Made by a program: the position numbers and the translations under genes. Source: an uncultured Anaeroplasmataceae bacterium (GTDB lineage: Bacteria > Bacillota_I > Bacilli_A > Acholeplasmatales > Anaeroplasmataceae). Taken from it: DNA of 64,000 bases. The notes below the pieces were generated by a model. That model was not told the origin of the DNA and did not search any database. It was given only the letters and a program-made list of their open reading frames with translations. The stretch spans positions 1 to 64,000 of the forward strand of contig CANRFF010000007.1 in assembly GCA_947629825.1 (NCBI GenBank), written 5' to 3'. Within the stretch, counting starts at the first letter, position 1. Every line of letters begins with the position of its first letter. This document shows positions 51,246 through 59,919 of this stretch, piece by piece.

Positions 51246-51282
51246 AAAAAAGGATTGGGAACTTCCCAATCCTTTTTCTTTT
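51246..51282 (+). terminator. Terminator of perR-rubrerythrin
   Basis: AAAGGATTGGGA-ACT-TCCCAATCCTTT followed by T. Confidence 0.92.
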
Positions 51283-51285
51283 GTC

Positions 51286-51314
51286 TTGGATTACAGAGTT
51301 ATTTTTGATATAAT
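51286..51314 (+). promoter_or_regulatory. gltX promoter
   Basis: TTGGAT (51286-51291), 17-bp spacer, TATAAT (51309-51314). Confidence 0.75.
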
Positions 51315-51337
51315 ATAAAAAGAAGTGAGGGAGTTTC

Positions 51338-53002
51338 ATGGCTGATTATAAAGATTTGGCAAATATTATTTTCCCAAAGATCACCGCAACGGTAGAAGAT
51401 TTGGAAAAAAAATATCCGCCGAGAAAATTGAATGAAGGTGCAATGGTAATCCGGTTTGCGCCATCTCCGACGGGATTTTTGCATACGGGAAGTTTATTTT
51501 CATCATTTGTTTCTTATCGTTTTGCCAAACAAAGCGGAGGAATATTTTACGTTCGATTGGAAGATACGGATACGAAAAGAGAAGTTGAAGGTTCTGCGGA
51601 TGCATTGGTAGAACAACTTTCGGTATTCGGAATTCATCCGGATGAAGGATATGTCAAAGAAAATCGGGATCTGGGAGCCTATGGGCCTTATCAACAGTCC
51701 AAAAGAGCGGAAATTTATAAAATTTGTATTAAAAGTCTGATTGAAAAAGGACGCGCCTATCCTTGTTTTTGTACGGCGGACGAATTACAACAACTGCGAA
51801 AAGAACAAGAGGCACAGAAAGTGATTCCCGGTTATTACGGGCCTTATGCCAAATGCAGAAATTTATCAATCGATGAAGCGATTGCCAGAATAAAAAATCA
51901 TGAACCGTATATCATTCGGTTCAAATCGATGGGAAATCATGAAAATAAAGTGTTTTTTCACGATGAAATTAAAGGAGATCTGGAATTGACGGAAAACGAT
52001 CAGGATATTGTCATTTTAAAATCCGACGGACTTCCGACATATCATTTTGCTCATTTGGTCGACGATCATTTTATGCGTACGACACATGTTACCCGTGGAG
52101 AAGAATGGTTACCGAGTCTTCCGATTCATTTGGAATTGTTTGATACGATGGGATTTCCTCGGTTGAAATACGCTCATTATCCGGTCATTATGAAAATCGA
52201 TAACGGCGTTCGCAGAAAATTAAGTAAAAGAAAAGATTTGGAAGCTTCCGTCAGTTATTTTTTGGAAGAAGGCTATCCGATTTACGGAATTTTGGAATAT
52301 CTTTTGACGATTGCCAATTCCAATTACGAAGCGTGGAGAAACGATCATTTGGAAGAGGATTATTTGAATTTCAAATTGTCTTTCGACAAAATGTCTTTAG
52401 ATGGCGCTTTGTTTGATCTTGCGAAAATTCAAAGTATTTCCAAAGAGCGAATTGCTCATAAAAAAGCGGAAGTTTTATGCGAAGAAGTAAAAGCATGGGC
52501 GTTGAAATATCAAAAAGATTTTTATGACCGAATTGTTGCGGACGAACCGTTTTTTATTTCCATTTTGAATATCGAAAGAAACAAAGAAAAACCGAGAAAG
52601 GACTATGCCAAATATTCGGACATTTATCCGATTATTTCGTTTTTCTATGATGATGTTTATCGGTCGCTTGATTTCAACCGATTGGAATGGAATCCGGCGA
52701 TTTCCAAAACGGAAATCAAGGAAGTTTTGGAAGATTATTTCAATCAGATCCGGTTGGATTTATCGGAAGAGGACTGGTTTGAATCCATCAAGGCTCTGTC
52801 CGTTCGTCATGGGTTTGCGGACAATATGAAACTCTGGAAAAAGGATAAAGAATCCTACAAAGGTCATGTCGGGGATGTGTCCGAAATGCTCAGAATTGCC
52901 TTGACCGGAAAGAAAAATTCACCGAATTTGTATTTTGTAATGACAATTCTGGGAACGGAAAAAGTAAAAGAGCGCCTTTGTACAGTGATAAAATCTCTTT
53001 AA
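51338..53002 (+). CDS. gltX: Glutamate-tRNA ligase
   Basis: 554 residues, about 70 more than Bacillus GltX, with an N-terminal extension of about 36 residues. Class I synthetase: HIGH-type motif FAPSPTGFLHTG, the DTDTKREVEGS region, HVTRGEEWLPSLP and the KMSKS-type RRKLSKRKD. It charges tRNA-Glu; in Firmicutes it usually also mischarges tRNA-Gln. A tRNA-Glu gene lies 64 bases downstream. Confidence 0.95.
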   Translation: MADYKDLANIIFPKITATVEDLEKKYPPRKLNEGAMVIRFAPSPTGFLHTGSLFSSFVSYRFAKQSGGIFYVRLEDTDTKREVEGSADALVEQLSVFGIHPDEGYVKENRDLGAYGPYQQSKRAEIYKICIKSLIEKGRAYPCFCTADELQQLRKEQEAQKVIPGYYGPYAKCRNLSIDEAIARIKNHEPYIIRFKSMGNHENKVFFHDEIKGDLELTENDQDIVILKSDGLPTYHFAHLVDDHFMRTTHVTRGEEWLPSLPIHLELFDTMGFPRLKYAHYPVIMKIDNGVRRKLSKRKDLEASVSYFLEEGYPIYGILEYLLTIANSNYEAWRNDHLEEDYLNFKLSFDKMSLDGALFDLAKIQSISKERIAHKKAEVLCEEVKAWALKYQKDFYDRIVADEPFFISILNIERNKEKPRKDYAKYSDIYPIISFFYDDVYRSLDFNRLEWNPAISKTEIKEVLEDYFNQIRLDLSEEDWFESIKALSVRHGFADNMKLWKKDKESYKGHVGDVSEMLRIALTGKKNSPNLYFVMTILGTEKVKERLCTVIKSL

Positions 53003-53008
53003 AAAACC

Positions 53009-53036
53009 TTGAAAAAACGATAAAATATGTTATGAT
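53009..53036 (+). promoter_or_regulatory. Promoter of tRNA-Glu(CUC)
   Basis: TTGAAA (53009-53014), 16-bp spacer, TATGAT (53031-53036). A tatgtgaa/ttcacata palindrome lies between promoter and tRNA (53043-53058). Confidence 0.7.
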
Positions 53037-53065
53037 TAGTATATGTGAAATTCACATATACTTTT

Positions 53066-53141
53066 GGCCTATTGGTGAAATGGTTAACACATTGCCCTCT
53101 CAAGGCAACATTTATGGGTTCGAACCCCGTATAGGTCACCA
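53066..53141 (+). tRNA. tRNA-Glu(CUC)
   Basis: Acceptor ggcctat/ataggtc, the typical Glu D arm GGTGAAATGGTTAACAC, anticodon stem ttgcc/ggcaa with loop CTCTCAA (anticodon CTC), encoded CCA. Bacteria commonly manage with the UUC species alone, so this reads as an added GAG-specific isoacceptor. Confidence 0.88.
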
Positions 53142-53147
53142 AATGAA

Positions 53148-53196
53148 AAAAGGGCGAATCTGTTTCCCTTGGGAGATGGTTTCGCCTTTATTGTCA
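53148..53196 (+). terminator. Possible weak terminator after tRNA-Glu
   Basis: AAAGGGCGAA can pair with TTTCGCCTTT across a loop of about 20 bases, followed by ATTGTC rather than a T-run. Between 53197 and 53381 I see only an AGGGGG at 53299-53303 that might serve the next gene. Confidence 0.35.
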
Positions 53197-53381
53197 TATC
53201 TTTCAAACGAAAAAAGAAAAACCGACCGGAATCTGATCGAAAATCGGGGAAAATTTGTCGGTGAAACATCACTTTTTCGGCATATAAAAAGTACGAAAGG
53301 GGGAAGAATCGAATAACGAAAACGAAACAAAAGAAAAGAAACTCAGATGATTTTTATTCTTTATATTGGAAATCGAAAAAA

Positions 53382-54074
53382 ATGTATCCACCGTTGAAAA
53401 AATATGAAATATCTATGAAAGTTCCGGAAATCAAAGAAGACCAAAGTCTTATCATTCGTTTGGATGGAATCAAGATGAGTGCCAGGTTTAAGAATGACGA
53501 AGAAATGTTTTCATTTGAATTTTATGACACTATGAAAAATATCATACAAGATGTCTGGAAGTATTTTCCTTTTGTGGAAATTGCGTATTCTTTTAAAGAT
53601 GAAATTTCCTTGTTGATTGATAAAGAACAAATCCAACATAACAAGTATCAAAATCGTATTGAAAAGATATTGCCGATTTTCAGCGGATATATTTCATCTC
53701 TGTTTTCACAGTATCTTCCAAAAGAGTTGAAAAAATCACCTTGTGAAGCGTTCTCTTTTGATGCACGGCTCATCCTTCTTCCCACTTCCGAATTGAAACG
53801 TTATTTTCGAAGCCGGCAGGCCCTTGCGATGCGAAGTTTTATCGATCGGTTCTGTTCCTATCGCTATCCTTCGACAACCAAAAAGGACAAAAAGATCATT
53901 TTCGAAATAGAAAAAGAAATCAAAGCGAAAAAAGAATGGGAACCTTTATATAGCGGTTATGTGGGCTTTTTTGACAACGGGAAATGGCAAGTGAAAATCG
54001 CTGATAATTTTATGAAGTGTTGGGATAAATATGAAAAAACAGGAGTTAAATATGAAACAAAAAAATCTAATTAA
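53382..54074 (+). CDS. Thg1-like tRNA 5'-nucleotidyltransferase
   Basis: 230 residues. LIIRLDGIKMSARF puts the metal-binding D28-G29, and YSFKDEISLLI puts D73-E74, at nearly the spacing of Thg1 (D29, G30, D76, E77). FSFDARLILLPTSELKRYF and SRQALAMRSF match the FDaR and RQxdAxRN blocks. Thg1-like proteins add nucleotides 3'-to-5' and repair tRNA 5' ends; they are sporadic in bacteria. It lies right behind a tRNA gene. ATG 53382 has no ribosome site. The frame is open back to 53265, and AGGGGG stands 9 bases before an ATA at 53313, so the start is uncertain. Confidence 0.8.
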   Translation: MYPPLKKYEISMKVPEIKEDQSLIIRLDGIKMSARFKNDEEMFSFEFYDTMKNIIQDVWKYFPFVEIAYSFKDEISLLIDKEQIQHNKYQNRIEKILPIFSGYISSLFSQYLPKELKKSPCEAFSFDARLILLPTSELKRYFRSRQALAMRSFIDRFCSYRYPSTTKKDKKIIFEIEKEIKAKKEWEPLYSGYVGFFDNGKWQVKIADNFMKCWDKYEKTGVKYETKKSN

Positions 54075-54618
54075 AGAATTGGAAGAAGAAATCAAAGTGT
54101 TTTCGCAAGAACAGAAAATCAGTTCCGAAGAAAATGAGTTATCAGTCATACGGATTCATTTTGTTGAGGATCGAATTTATGATGAATACAGCGGAAAAAC
54201 GTTATTATGTAAGGAAATCTATGAATATGTAGATAGTGCATTTCAGTTGATTGACCGGAAAAAAGAATTGCAACTTCAGTTGTTTTTTCCAAAAGAAATG
54301 TCGGCCGAAGAAAAAGAACATATTCAAAAATCATTCAAAGCGCACTATGCCACCGGAGTTTTATATGCTCAGAAACAGTCTTTGAGAATTAAAATCATCA
54401 GTTTGATTCTTTTGCTTGTCGGTTCTTTGTTTCTGGTGGCCGATGGATTGTTGTTGTGGAACGGGTCGAATTTCATTTTTCAAAATGTGATTGAAATTGT
54501 TTCTTGGGTATTCATTTGGGAAGCGACCAATCAGTTTTTCTTTCAAAATACGGCGAATAAAAAAGAACTTTTTCAAAATTTGCTGATTTTCAAAGCGGAA
54601 ATGATCGAAAAAGAATAA
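54052..54618 (+). CDS. Membrane protein of unknown function
   Basis: 188 residues. A charged helical soluble part (about 1-110) is followed by two hydrophobic spans (about 112-135 and 140-160) and a short tail. AGGAG lies 8 bases before ATG 54052, inside the end of the Thg1-like gene, so they are coupled. No family recognised; the coupling may point to a joint function. Confidence 0.65.
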   Translation: MKQKNLIKELEEEIKVFSQEQKISSEENELSVIRIHFVEDRIYDEYSGKTLLCKEIYEYVDSAFQLIDRKKELQLQLFFPKEMSAEEKEHIQKSFKAHYATGVLYAQKQSLRIKIISLILLLVGSLFLVADGLLLWNGSNFIFQNVIEIVSWVFIWEATNQFFFQNTANKKELFQNLLIFKAEMIEKE

Positions 54619-54672
54619 AATTATTTTATTTTTTTCACTCCTCGGACTATTGATATAGATGAGGTGAAAAAA

Positions 54673-54900
54673 ATGGAAATTTTTTATTTGATCGAAATTT
54701 TATCCGTCATTTATGATCATTTGGGAGAATTGACCGAAGAAGACGAGGCCGTCATTGTAAAAAACAGGACGCTTTTTCCTCATCTTCGTCAAAAGTATTC
54801 GATGTTGGATTGGGATTTTTTGGATCACATTGAAACCGCATCTTCTTCGGAAATTTTGTCTTGGGCTGAAAAAATTTCGAAAAAAATTCAATTGGCCTAA
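54673..54900 (+). CDS. Small acidic protein of unknown function
   Basis: 75 residues, helical: MEIFYLIEILSVIYDHLGEL, then an acidic stretch and SSSEILSWAEKISKKIQLA. GAGGTG precedes ATG 54673. No family recognised and no signals for secretion. Confidence 0.55.
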   Translation: MEIFYLIEILSVIYDHLGELTEEDEAVIVKNRTLFPHLRQKYSMLDWDFLDHIETASSSEILSWAEKISKKIQLA

Positions 54901-54928
54901 GTATTTTGTTCGGTTCTTCTCAAAGTTA

Positions 54929-54957
54929 TTGACATAAATGTCATTTTTTGATATAAA
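54929..54957 (+). promoter_or_regulatory. degV promoter with palindrome over the -35 box
   Basis: TTGACA (54929-54934), 17-bp spacer, TATAAA (54952-54957). TGACAT-AA-ATGTCA (54930-54943) is a perfect palindrome that includes the -35 box; a repressor bound there would block the polymerase. The regulator is unknown. Confidence 0.65.
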
Positions 54958-54983
54958 TTGTATGTTAAGGGAGGGACCGAACG

Positions 54984-55865
54984 ATGAAAGTAGCAGTTGT
55001 TTCGGATAGCAATAGCGGTATTACGCAGACAGAAGCCCAACAATTGGGAGTGCGCGTTATTCCTATGCCGTTTACCATTGAAGGAGAAGAATATTTCGAA
55101 GATATCAATTTAACCCAAGAAAAGTTCTATGAAAAACTATTGAACGATGTTTCTGTTTCCACCAGTCAACCTTCGATTGGATTTGTGATGTCTGTCTGGG
55201 ATGAACTTTTACAAGAATACGATCAGATCGTATATATCCCGATGTCCAGCGGTCTTTCCGAATCTTGCGCTTCGGCACAAAGAGTTGCGGAAGCAAGTTA
55301 TCAAGGGAAAGTTTTCGTAGTGAATAATCAAAGAATATCAATTACTCAGCGGCAATCGGTGTTGGATGCGTTGGAGTTGGTATCCAAAGGATATGATGGG
55401 AAACGGATTCGGGAAATATTAGAAGAAGTGAAGATGCAATCGGATATTTATATCATGGTGGACACACTGAAATATTTGAAAAAAGGCGGGCGGATTACTC
55501 CGGCTGCGGCTGCGGTAGGCGGACTTTTGAAAATCAAACCGATTTTAAGAATCAAAGGAGAAAAATTGGATAAATTCAGAATGATGAACCGTACGATCGA
55601 AAATGCGAAAAGAATTATGATCGAGGCCATTAAAAACAGTATCCGGGAAGAACTTTCTTTTGACGGAAGAACGGATAACGTTCATATCGAAGTGGCTTAT
55701 ACGGGAACCGACCGTGCCGTAGTAGATGAATTTATCAATCAAATTCAAGAAGAATTTCCGGATCAGAAAATTGTGGGATTTCCATTGTCTCTTTCGGTAT
55801 CCTGTCACATCGGTGACGGTGCTTTGGCAATGGCCGTTTCAAAATCTTTACCGGAAAATTTATAA
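54984..55865 (+). CDS. DegV-family fatty-acid-binding protein
   Basis: 293 residues. VAVVSDSNSGITQTEA, STSQPSIGFVMSVWDEL, YIPMSSGLSESCASAQ and LKYLKKGGRI are DegV signatures. The family binds a fatty acid and serves as the FakB subunit that presents it to the kinase FakA. No FakA is seen in the window. AGGGAGGG before ATG. Confidence 0.92.
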   Translation: MKVAVVSDSNSGITQTEAQQLGVRVIPMPFTIEGEEYFEDINLTQEKFYEKLLNDVSVSTSQPSIGFVMSVWDELLQEYDQIVYIPMSSGLSESCASAQRVAEASYQGKVFVVNNQRISITQRQSVLDALELVSKGYDGKRIREILEEVKMQSDIYIMVDTLKYLKKGGRITPAAAAVGGLLKIKPILRIKGEKLDKFRMMNRTIENAKRIMIEAIKNSIREELSFDGRTDNVHIEVAYTGTDRAVVDEFINQIQEEFPDQKIVGFPLSLSVSCHIGDGALAMAVSKSLPENL

Positions 55866-55868
55866 AAA

Positions 55869-55893
55869 TTGTCGTACCAACGACATTTTTTTA
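55869..55893 (+). terminator. degV terminator
   Basis: TGTCG-TACCAA-CGACA followed by seven T. Confidence 0.85.
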
Positions 55894-55907
55894 TTTGAAT
55901 GAAAAAG

Positions 55908-55936
55908 TTGTTAAAATATCATTATTATAGTATAAT
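55908..55936 (+). promoter_or_regulatory. Promoter of the potassium-channel operon
   Basis: TTGTTA (55908-55913), 17-bp spacer, TATAAT (55931-55936). Only about 24 bases separate it from the coding start, so there is no room for a c-di-AMP riboswitch. Confidence 0.78.
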
Positions 55937-55959
55937 AGATTCATGGAGGATTTTTTACA

Positions 55960-57273
55960 ATGGCTCATAGAAAAGTTAAAATCCATCCGTATATTTTCAT
56001 CATTTTGACCTTTTTGGGAGTGATTTTGGTCGGAACGGTTCTGTTATTGCTTCCTTGGACCATGTCAAATCGTGAGCAACTGCCTTTTGTCAAGGCACTT
56101 TTTATGGCAACGTCTGCGGTTTGTGTGACAGGATTATCCGTTGTGGACGTTTCCGGTATGACGATTTATGGCAAGATTGTTATGGCCTTGTTGATGGAAA
56201 TAGGAGGACTGTCATTTATCACGATTGCCGTATACTTTTTCACTATTTTCGGGGCGAAAATAGGAATCAGCAATCGCTATTTAATTAAAGAAGCATTGAA
56301 TCAGAATTCTTTACAGGAAATTATTCGGTTGGTTCAAAGAATTATTTTGATTTCATTGATCATTCAGTTATTCGGAACGATTTTGAATTATTTGGCGTTA
56401 ATGTCCAGTTATCATTATGATTTTTGGAAAACACTCGGGGTTTCTCTTTTCCACTCGATTGCCTCATTCAACAACGCCGGATTCGATGTGTTCGGAACCA
56501 ATAGTATGATCGATTATAAAGATAACGTTTTGTTGAATATTTCTACGATTTTGTTGATTGTGACCGGTGGGTTGGGATTTATTGTCATCGATGAATTGAT
56601 CCGGAAACATTCCATCAAAAAATTATCGATTCATTCCAAAATCGTTCTTTTGATGACAGGGATATTGATTGTTTTCGGAATGGTTTCGATGAAATTGTCC
56701 ATGTATAATGAAATTACGTGGTTACAGGCGTTGTTCACTTCCGTAACTTGCCGGACTGCCGGCTTTACGACGGTCAATTTATCCAATGTTTCTACCGGAG
56801 CATATATTACGATGATCCTGTTGATGTTTGTCGGTTCTTCCCCTTGTTCTACCGGCGGAGGAATCAAAACAACGAGTCTGTTTGTGATGATATCTACGAT
56901 TTTCTATTATGCTCATGGAAAAAAGCCGAGAATTTTCAAAAGACGAATTTCCGATAGTTCGATTTTCAAAGCGTTTGTTTTATTCGGTATGGCGGTTTTG
57001 GTAGTATTGATTTCGACATTTATTATGGGACTGATTCAACCCGATGTGGAAGTCAGCGCTTTGCTTTATGAATCGATTTCGGCATTTTCTACGACGGGAT
57101 TGTCTTTGGGAATCACTTCGTCTTTGAGTTCGGGGTGTGATATTGTTTTGTGTTTATTGATGTTTTTCGGTCGTTTGGGACCATTAACCATCATCGGAGT
57201 GGTCAATAAAAACTGGATGACCGACTCCAAGGAAAATATTCAGTATGTAGAAGAAAGGATTATTGTAGGATGA
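55960..57273 (+). CDS. ktrB: Potassium uptake channel, KtrB/TrkH family
   Basis: 437 residues, near KtrB length. Four M1-P-M2 repeats show the filter loops TSAVCVTGLS, FNNAGFDVFG, CRTAGFTTVN and SAFSTTGLSLG, each with its selectivity glycine. It carries K+ (often Na+-coupled) under control of the RCK protein encoded next. It overlaps that gene by four bases. GGAGG before ATG. Confidence 0.94.
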   Translation: MAHRKVKIHPYIFIILTFLGVILVGTVLLLLPWTMSNREQLPFVKALFMATSAVCVTGLSVVDVSGMTIYGKIVMALLMEIGGLSFITIAVYFFTIFGAKIGISNRYLIKEALNQNSLQEIIRLVQRIILISLIIQLFGTILNYLALMSSYHYDFWKTLGVSLFHSIASFNNAGFDVFGTNSMIDYKDNVLLNISTILLIVTGGLGFIVIDELIRKHSIKKLSIHSKIVLLMTGILIVFGMVSMKLSMYNEITWLQALFTSVTCRTAGFTTVNLSNVSTGAYITMILLMFVGSSPCSTGGGIKTTSLFVMISTIFYYAHGKKPRIFKRRISDSSIFKAFVLFGMAVLVVLISTFIMGLIQPDVEVSALLYESISAFSTTGLSLGITSSLSSGCDIVLCLLMFFGRLGPLTIIGVVNKNWMTDSKENIQYVEERIIVG

Positions 57274-57935
57274 GAAAGAGTTTTATTGTCATTGGGTTAG
57301 GAAGATTCGGTTTGTCTGTCGCAAAAACTCTGGCAAATTTGAATTGCGATATTTTATGTATGGATATATCGGAAGAATGTGTAAGGGATGCCATTACGGA
57401 AATTCCGCAATGTGTGATCGGCGACTCCACGAAACTGGCCACGTTAAAAGAAGTCGGAGCGGGATCGATTGATCATGCCGTTGTGGCAATCGGAAACAAT
57501 TTGGCCGCTTCCATTTTAACAACGATGAATTTAAAGACGTTGGGAGTAAAGAAGATTACGGTTCGGGCCGATCGACCGAATTATTACCAAATGTATAAAA
57601 TGTTGGGAGCAACGTCCGTGATTGTTCCGGAAGAAGCTTCTGCCGTTTCTTTGGCAAATCAGATTGCCAGTGATGCGATTTTGGATTATTATTCCGTTGA
57701 TGAAAATTATGCAATGGTCAAAATCGCCGTCGGGGAAAAATTTGAGGCTCGTTCTTTAGTGGATCTGGATTTGCGTAACCGATTTGATGTAAACATTGTC
57801 GGAATCATTCACAACGGACAATTTTATATTCCCAGAGGAACGGATTTACTTCAGGCCAATGATATTGTCGTTACGGTCGGAACCAAATTGAAAATCAGAA
57901 AAGTGGATGCATTTATCAATCAAGAAGCAAAATAA
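57270..57935 (+). CDS. ktrA: RCK-type regulator of the potassium channel
   Basis: 221 residues. RCK_N Rossmann domain (VIGLGRFGLSVAKTL, GxGxxG, residues 6-18; then acidic D at the end of strand 2) and an RCK_C domain (about 140-221). It binds ATP/ADP and, in many Firmicutes, c-di-AMP through RCK_C, gating the channel. The c-di-AMP synthase CdaA is in this window. Confidence 0.95.
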   Translation: MRKSFIVIGLGRFGLSVAKTLANLNCDILCMDISEECVRDAITEIPQCVIGDSTKLATLKEVGAGSIDHAVVAIGNNLAASILTTMNLKTLGVKKITVRADRPNYYQMYKMLGATSVIVPEEASAVSLANQIASDAILDYYSVDENYAMVKIAVGEKFEARSLVDLDLRNRFDVNIVGIIHNGQFYIPRGTDLLQANDIVVTVGTKLKIRKVDAFINQEAK

Positions 57936-57949
57936 AAGTGGGGATTGTT

Positions 57950-58873
57950 ATGAAAGCACTCGTTGTTTATAACGCATTCAGCGGTAACAATAAGGTAGCT
58001 CAAAAAATACCTTATATTTGCCAGACGTTAAAAACTAAATATGAGTTGGTAGAATCTTTTCAAAGCAGAGGACCCAAATCCATTACGGACTATATTGTCC
58101 ATCACGGAGAAGAATTTGATTTGATTGTGGCCGCCGGTGGCGACGGTTCGGTCAATGAAGTTGTTAACGGAATGATGCAACTTCAACATCGTCCCACCTT
58201 GGCTTATGTTCCCGCAGGAACGTGTAATGATACCGGGAAAACATTGGGATTGAAAAAAAGCGTTCGCAAGACGATGAAAATCATTTTGGCCGAAAACAAA
58301 ACATTTCTGGATGTCAATAAAATCAACGATCAGTTTTTCGTTTACGGATTGGCTGCGGGAAGTTTGACGGACGTCAGTTATGATATTGATTATAAATTAA
58401 AGAAAAAGTTCGGCCGTTTTGCCTATTATCTGCAGGCAGTGAAATCTGCGGGAAAAGACCGTTCTATTTCCGTTACCATTGAGGCTGACGGAAAAGAGTA
58501 TAAAGGAGATTACTTTTTGTTTTTAGCAACAAATTCAAGGTATCTGGCATCTTTTAAACTGCATCGGAAAGAACGAATTTACTTAGATGAATGCAAACTT
58601 TTCGTCACCTTGATTCGCAAGAAAAACAAGTGGATCAATTTGATTGATTTGGGATTGTTTTTGCTCATCGGTGAACATTATCGACATAATATCGAGCATT
58701 TCGAAGCCAAAAATATTATTATCACTTCCAATAAAGCAGTTCCATTCAACACCGACGGAGAGAAAACTCCGAAACGAAGAAAAATAGAGATTACCGTTTT
58801 ACCGGAACAAATCGAAGTCATTGTTTCCAAACGGGTCTTAAAAAGACATTTTAATAAAATGCGCTCATCTTAG
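57950..58873 (+). CDS. Diacylglycerol/lipid kinase of the DgkB/YegS family
   Basis: 307 residues. VVYNAFSGNNKVAQKI is the N-terminal NPxSG-type start, and IVAAGGDGSVNEVVNGM the GGDG nucleotide site (about 63-79). Phosphorylates diacylglycerol or a related lipid at the membrane face. ATG 57950 lies behind GGGG; in-frame GTG 57938 is too close. It starts 14 bases after ktrA. The gerAB promoter elements lie at its 3' end. Confidence 0.92.
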   Translation: MKALVVYNAFSGNNKVAQKIPYICQTLKTKYELVESFQSRGPKSITDYIVHHGEEFDLIVAAGGDGSVNEVVNGMMQLQHRPTLAYVPAGTCNDTGKTLGLKKSVRKTMKIILAENKTFLDVNKINDQFFVYGLAAGSLTDVSYDIDYKLKKKFGRFAYYLQAVKSAGKDRSISVTIEADGKEYKGDYFLFLATNSRYLASFKLHRKERIYLDECKLFVTLIRKKNKWINLIDLGLFLLIGEHYRHNIEHFEAKNIIITSNKAVPFNTDGEKTPKRRKIEITVLPEQIEVIVSKRVLKRHFNKMRSS

Positions 58874-58881
58874 ACATACTA
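58852..58881 (+). promoter_or_regulatory. Sigma-G-like forespore promoter of the ger operon
   Basis: TAATA (58852-58856), 18-base spacer, CATACTA (58875-58881). The pattern GMATR-N18-CATNMTA of sigma-G is met at every position but the first G. The -35 element lies inside the preceding kinase gene. In Bacillus gerA operons are sigma-G dependent, which supports the reading. Confidence 0.68.
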
Positions 58882-58896
58882 TATGTGGTGATTTTA

Positions 58897-59919
58897 ATGA
58901 CTACAAAGTTGTCTAAGGTGAGCTTTTTTTTCTATTTGCTGGTCTATGATTATATTTGGATCCGGGCTGTCCTGTTTCCTTATTTTTATAATCATTTTGG
59001 ATCTATGGCCTTTTTTTATTCCATATTACTGGCGCTATTGGTCGGAATTCTATTGGCTTTGATTCCCAAAAAAATATTTCATTTTGACTACGAGAAACCC
59101 TACTTACAATCGAAATTCAAGTATTTTCATAATTTTCTATTGGCTTTGGAATCCTTGGTCGGAATATCTTTTTGTTCCTATGTTTTGAGTACCGTTTTTG
59201 TTGAAAATGTCAACATTTTATTATTGTTGTTTGGGATTGGTATTGTCATATCGATTCTGTCTTTTTTAAAACCTTCGGATATTATTCAAATTGCCACGTT
59301 GTTTTCCATTGTCGGAATGTTTTTGGTGGCATTCAGTTTCATTTATTACGTCAAAATCGATCCGAGCCTTTTACTGCCGATTCGCTATGTGGCGTGGTAT
59401 GCGGTACCGATTTTTTCCGTGATGATGATTGCGGACAATCTGACAATTTTATTGATTGACCGGGAATCGATTCAATTATCCAAACCATTGGTGTTGTTGC
59501 CGATTTTGGTTTCCCTAGGCTTTTTTTCTTTTGAAATGTTTATGCTTCAGACCTCTGCGGGATCGGAATTGTTAAAAGATGTCAATTGGGTGGGGTTTGT
59601 GTGTTTGTCTTTCAAACCGGTTACCAAATATGTTGGCAATTTTGATTTTGCCTACATTGCCTGTATTGTGATTTGTTGCGTGTTCAAATATGCTCTGAAT
59701 TGGAGCGTGATCAGGAACAGTTATGCTCACAAGAAAAAATCCGCCAACTGGATAATCTGCGCTCTGTTGGTTTTGGGCAGTTGGCTCTGTTATCTTTTGG
59801 TTCCGACAGGACAGCCGTTTTTTATGGTGACATCGGTATTGTTATTGTTGGGAATTCTTATTCTGTTTTGGCATTTCAAGGAGGTTTATTATGTTCGAAG
59901 AGTTAAAAAACAACAATGA
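58897..59919 (+). CDS. gerAB: Spore germination permease, GerAB type
   Basis: 340 residues with about ten hydrophobic spans, of the spore-permease branch of the APC superfamily. LSKVSFFFYLLVYDYIWIRA at the start and the even spread of spans fit GerAB, the germinant-sensing membrane subunit. ATG 58897 follows GGTGAT. It overlaps gerAA by 29 bases; here the B gene comes first. Confidence 0.88.
   Translation: MTTKLSKVSFFFYLLVYDYIWIRAVLFPYFYNHFGSMAFFYSILLALLVGILLALIPKKIFHFDYEKPYLQSKFKYFHNFLLALESLVGISFCSYVLSTVFVENVNILLLLFGIGIVISILSFLKPSDIIQIATLFSIVGMFLVAFSFIYYVKIDPSLLLPIRYVAWYAVPIFSVMMIADNLTILLIDRESIQLSKPLVLLPILVSLGFFSFEMFMLQTSAGSELLKDVNWVGFVCLSFKPVTKYVGNFDFAYIACIVICCVFKYALNWSVIRNSYAHKKKSANWIICALLVLGSWLCYLLVPTGQPFFMVTSVLLLLGILILFWHFKEVYYVRRVKKQQ

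Noticed and set aside
52978-53316. Plus-strand open frame of 112 codons spanning tRNA-Glu
   Set aside because: It includes the promoter and the complete tRNA-Glu gene; the middle is translated tRNA sequence.
55866-55959. c-di-AMP riboswitch before the potassium channel genes
   Set aside because: The promoter lies at 55908-55936 and leaves about 20 bases of leader, far too short.
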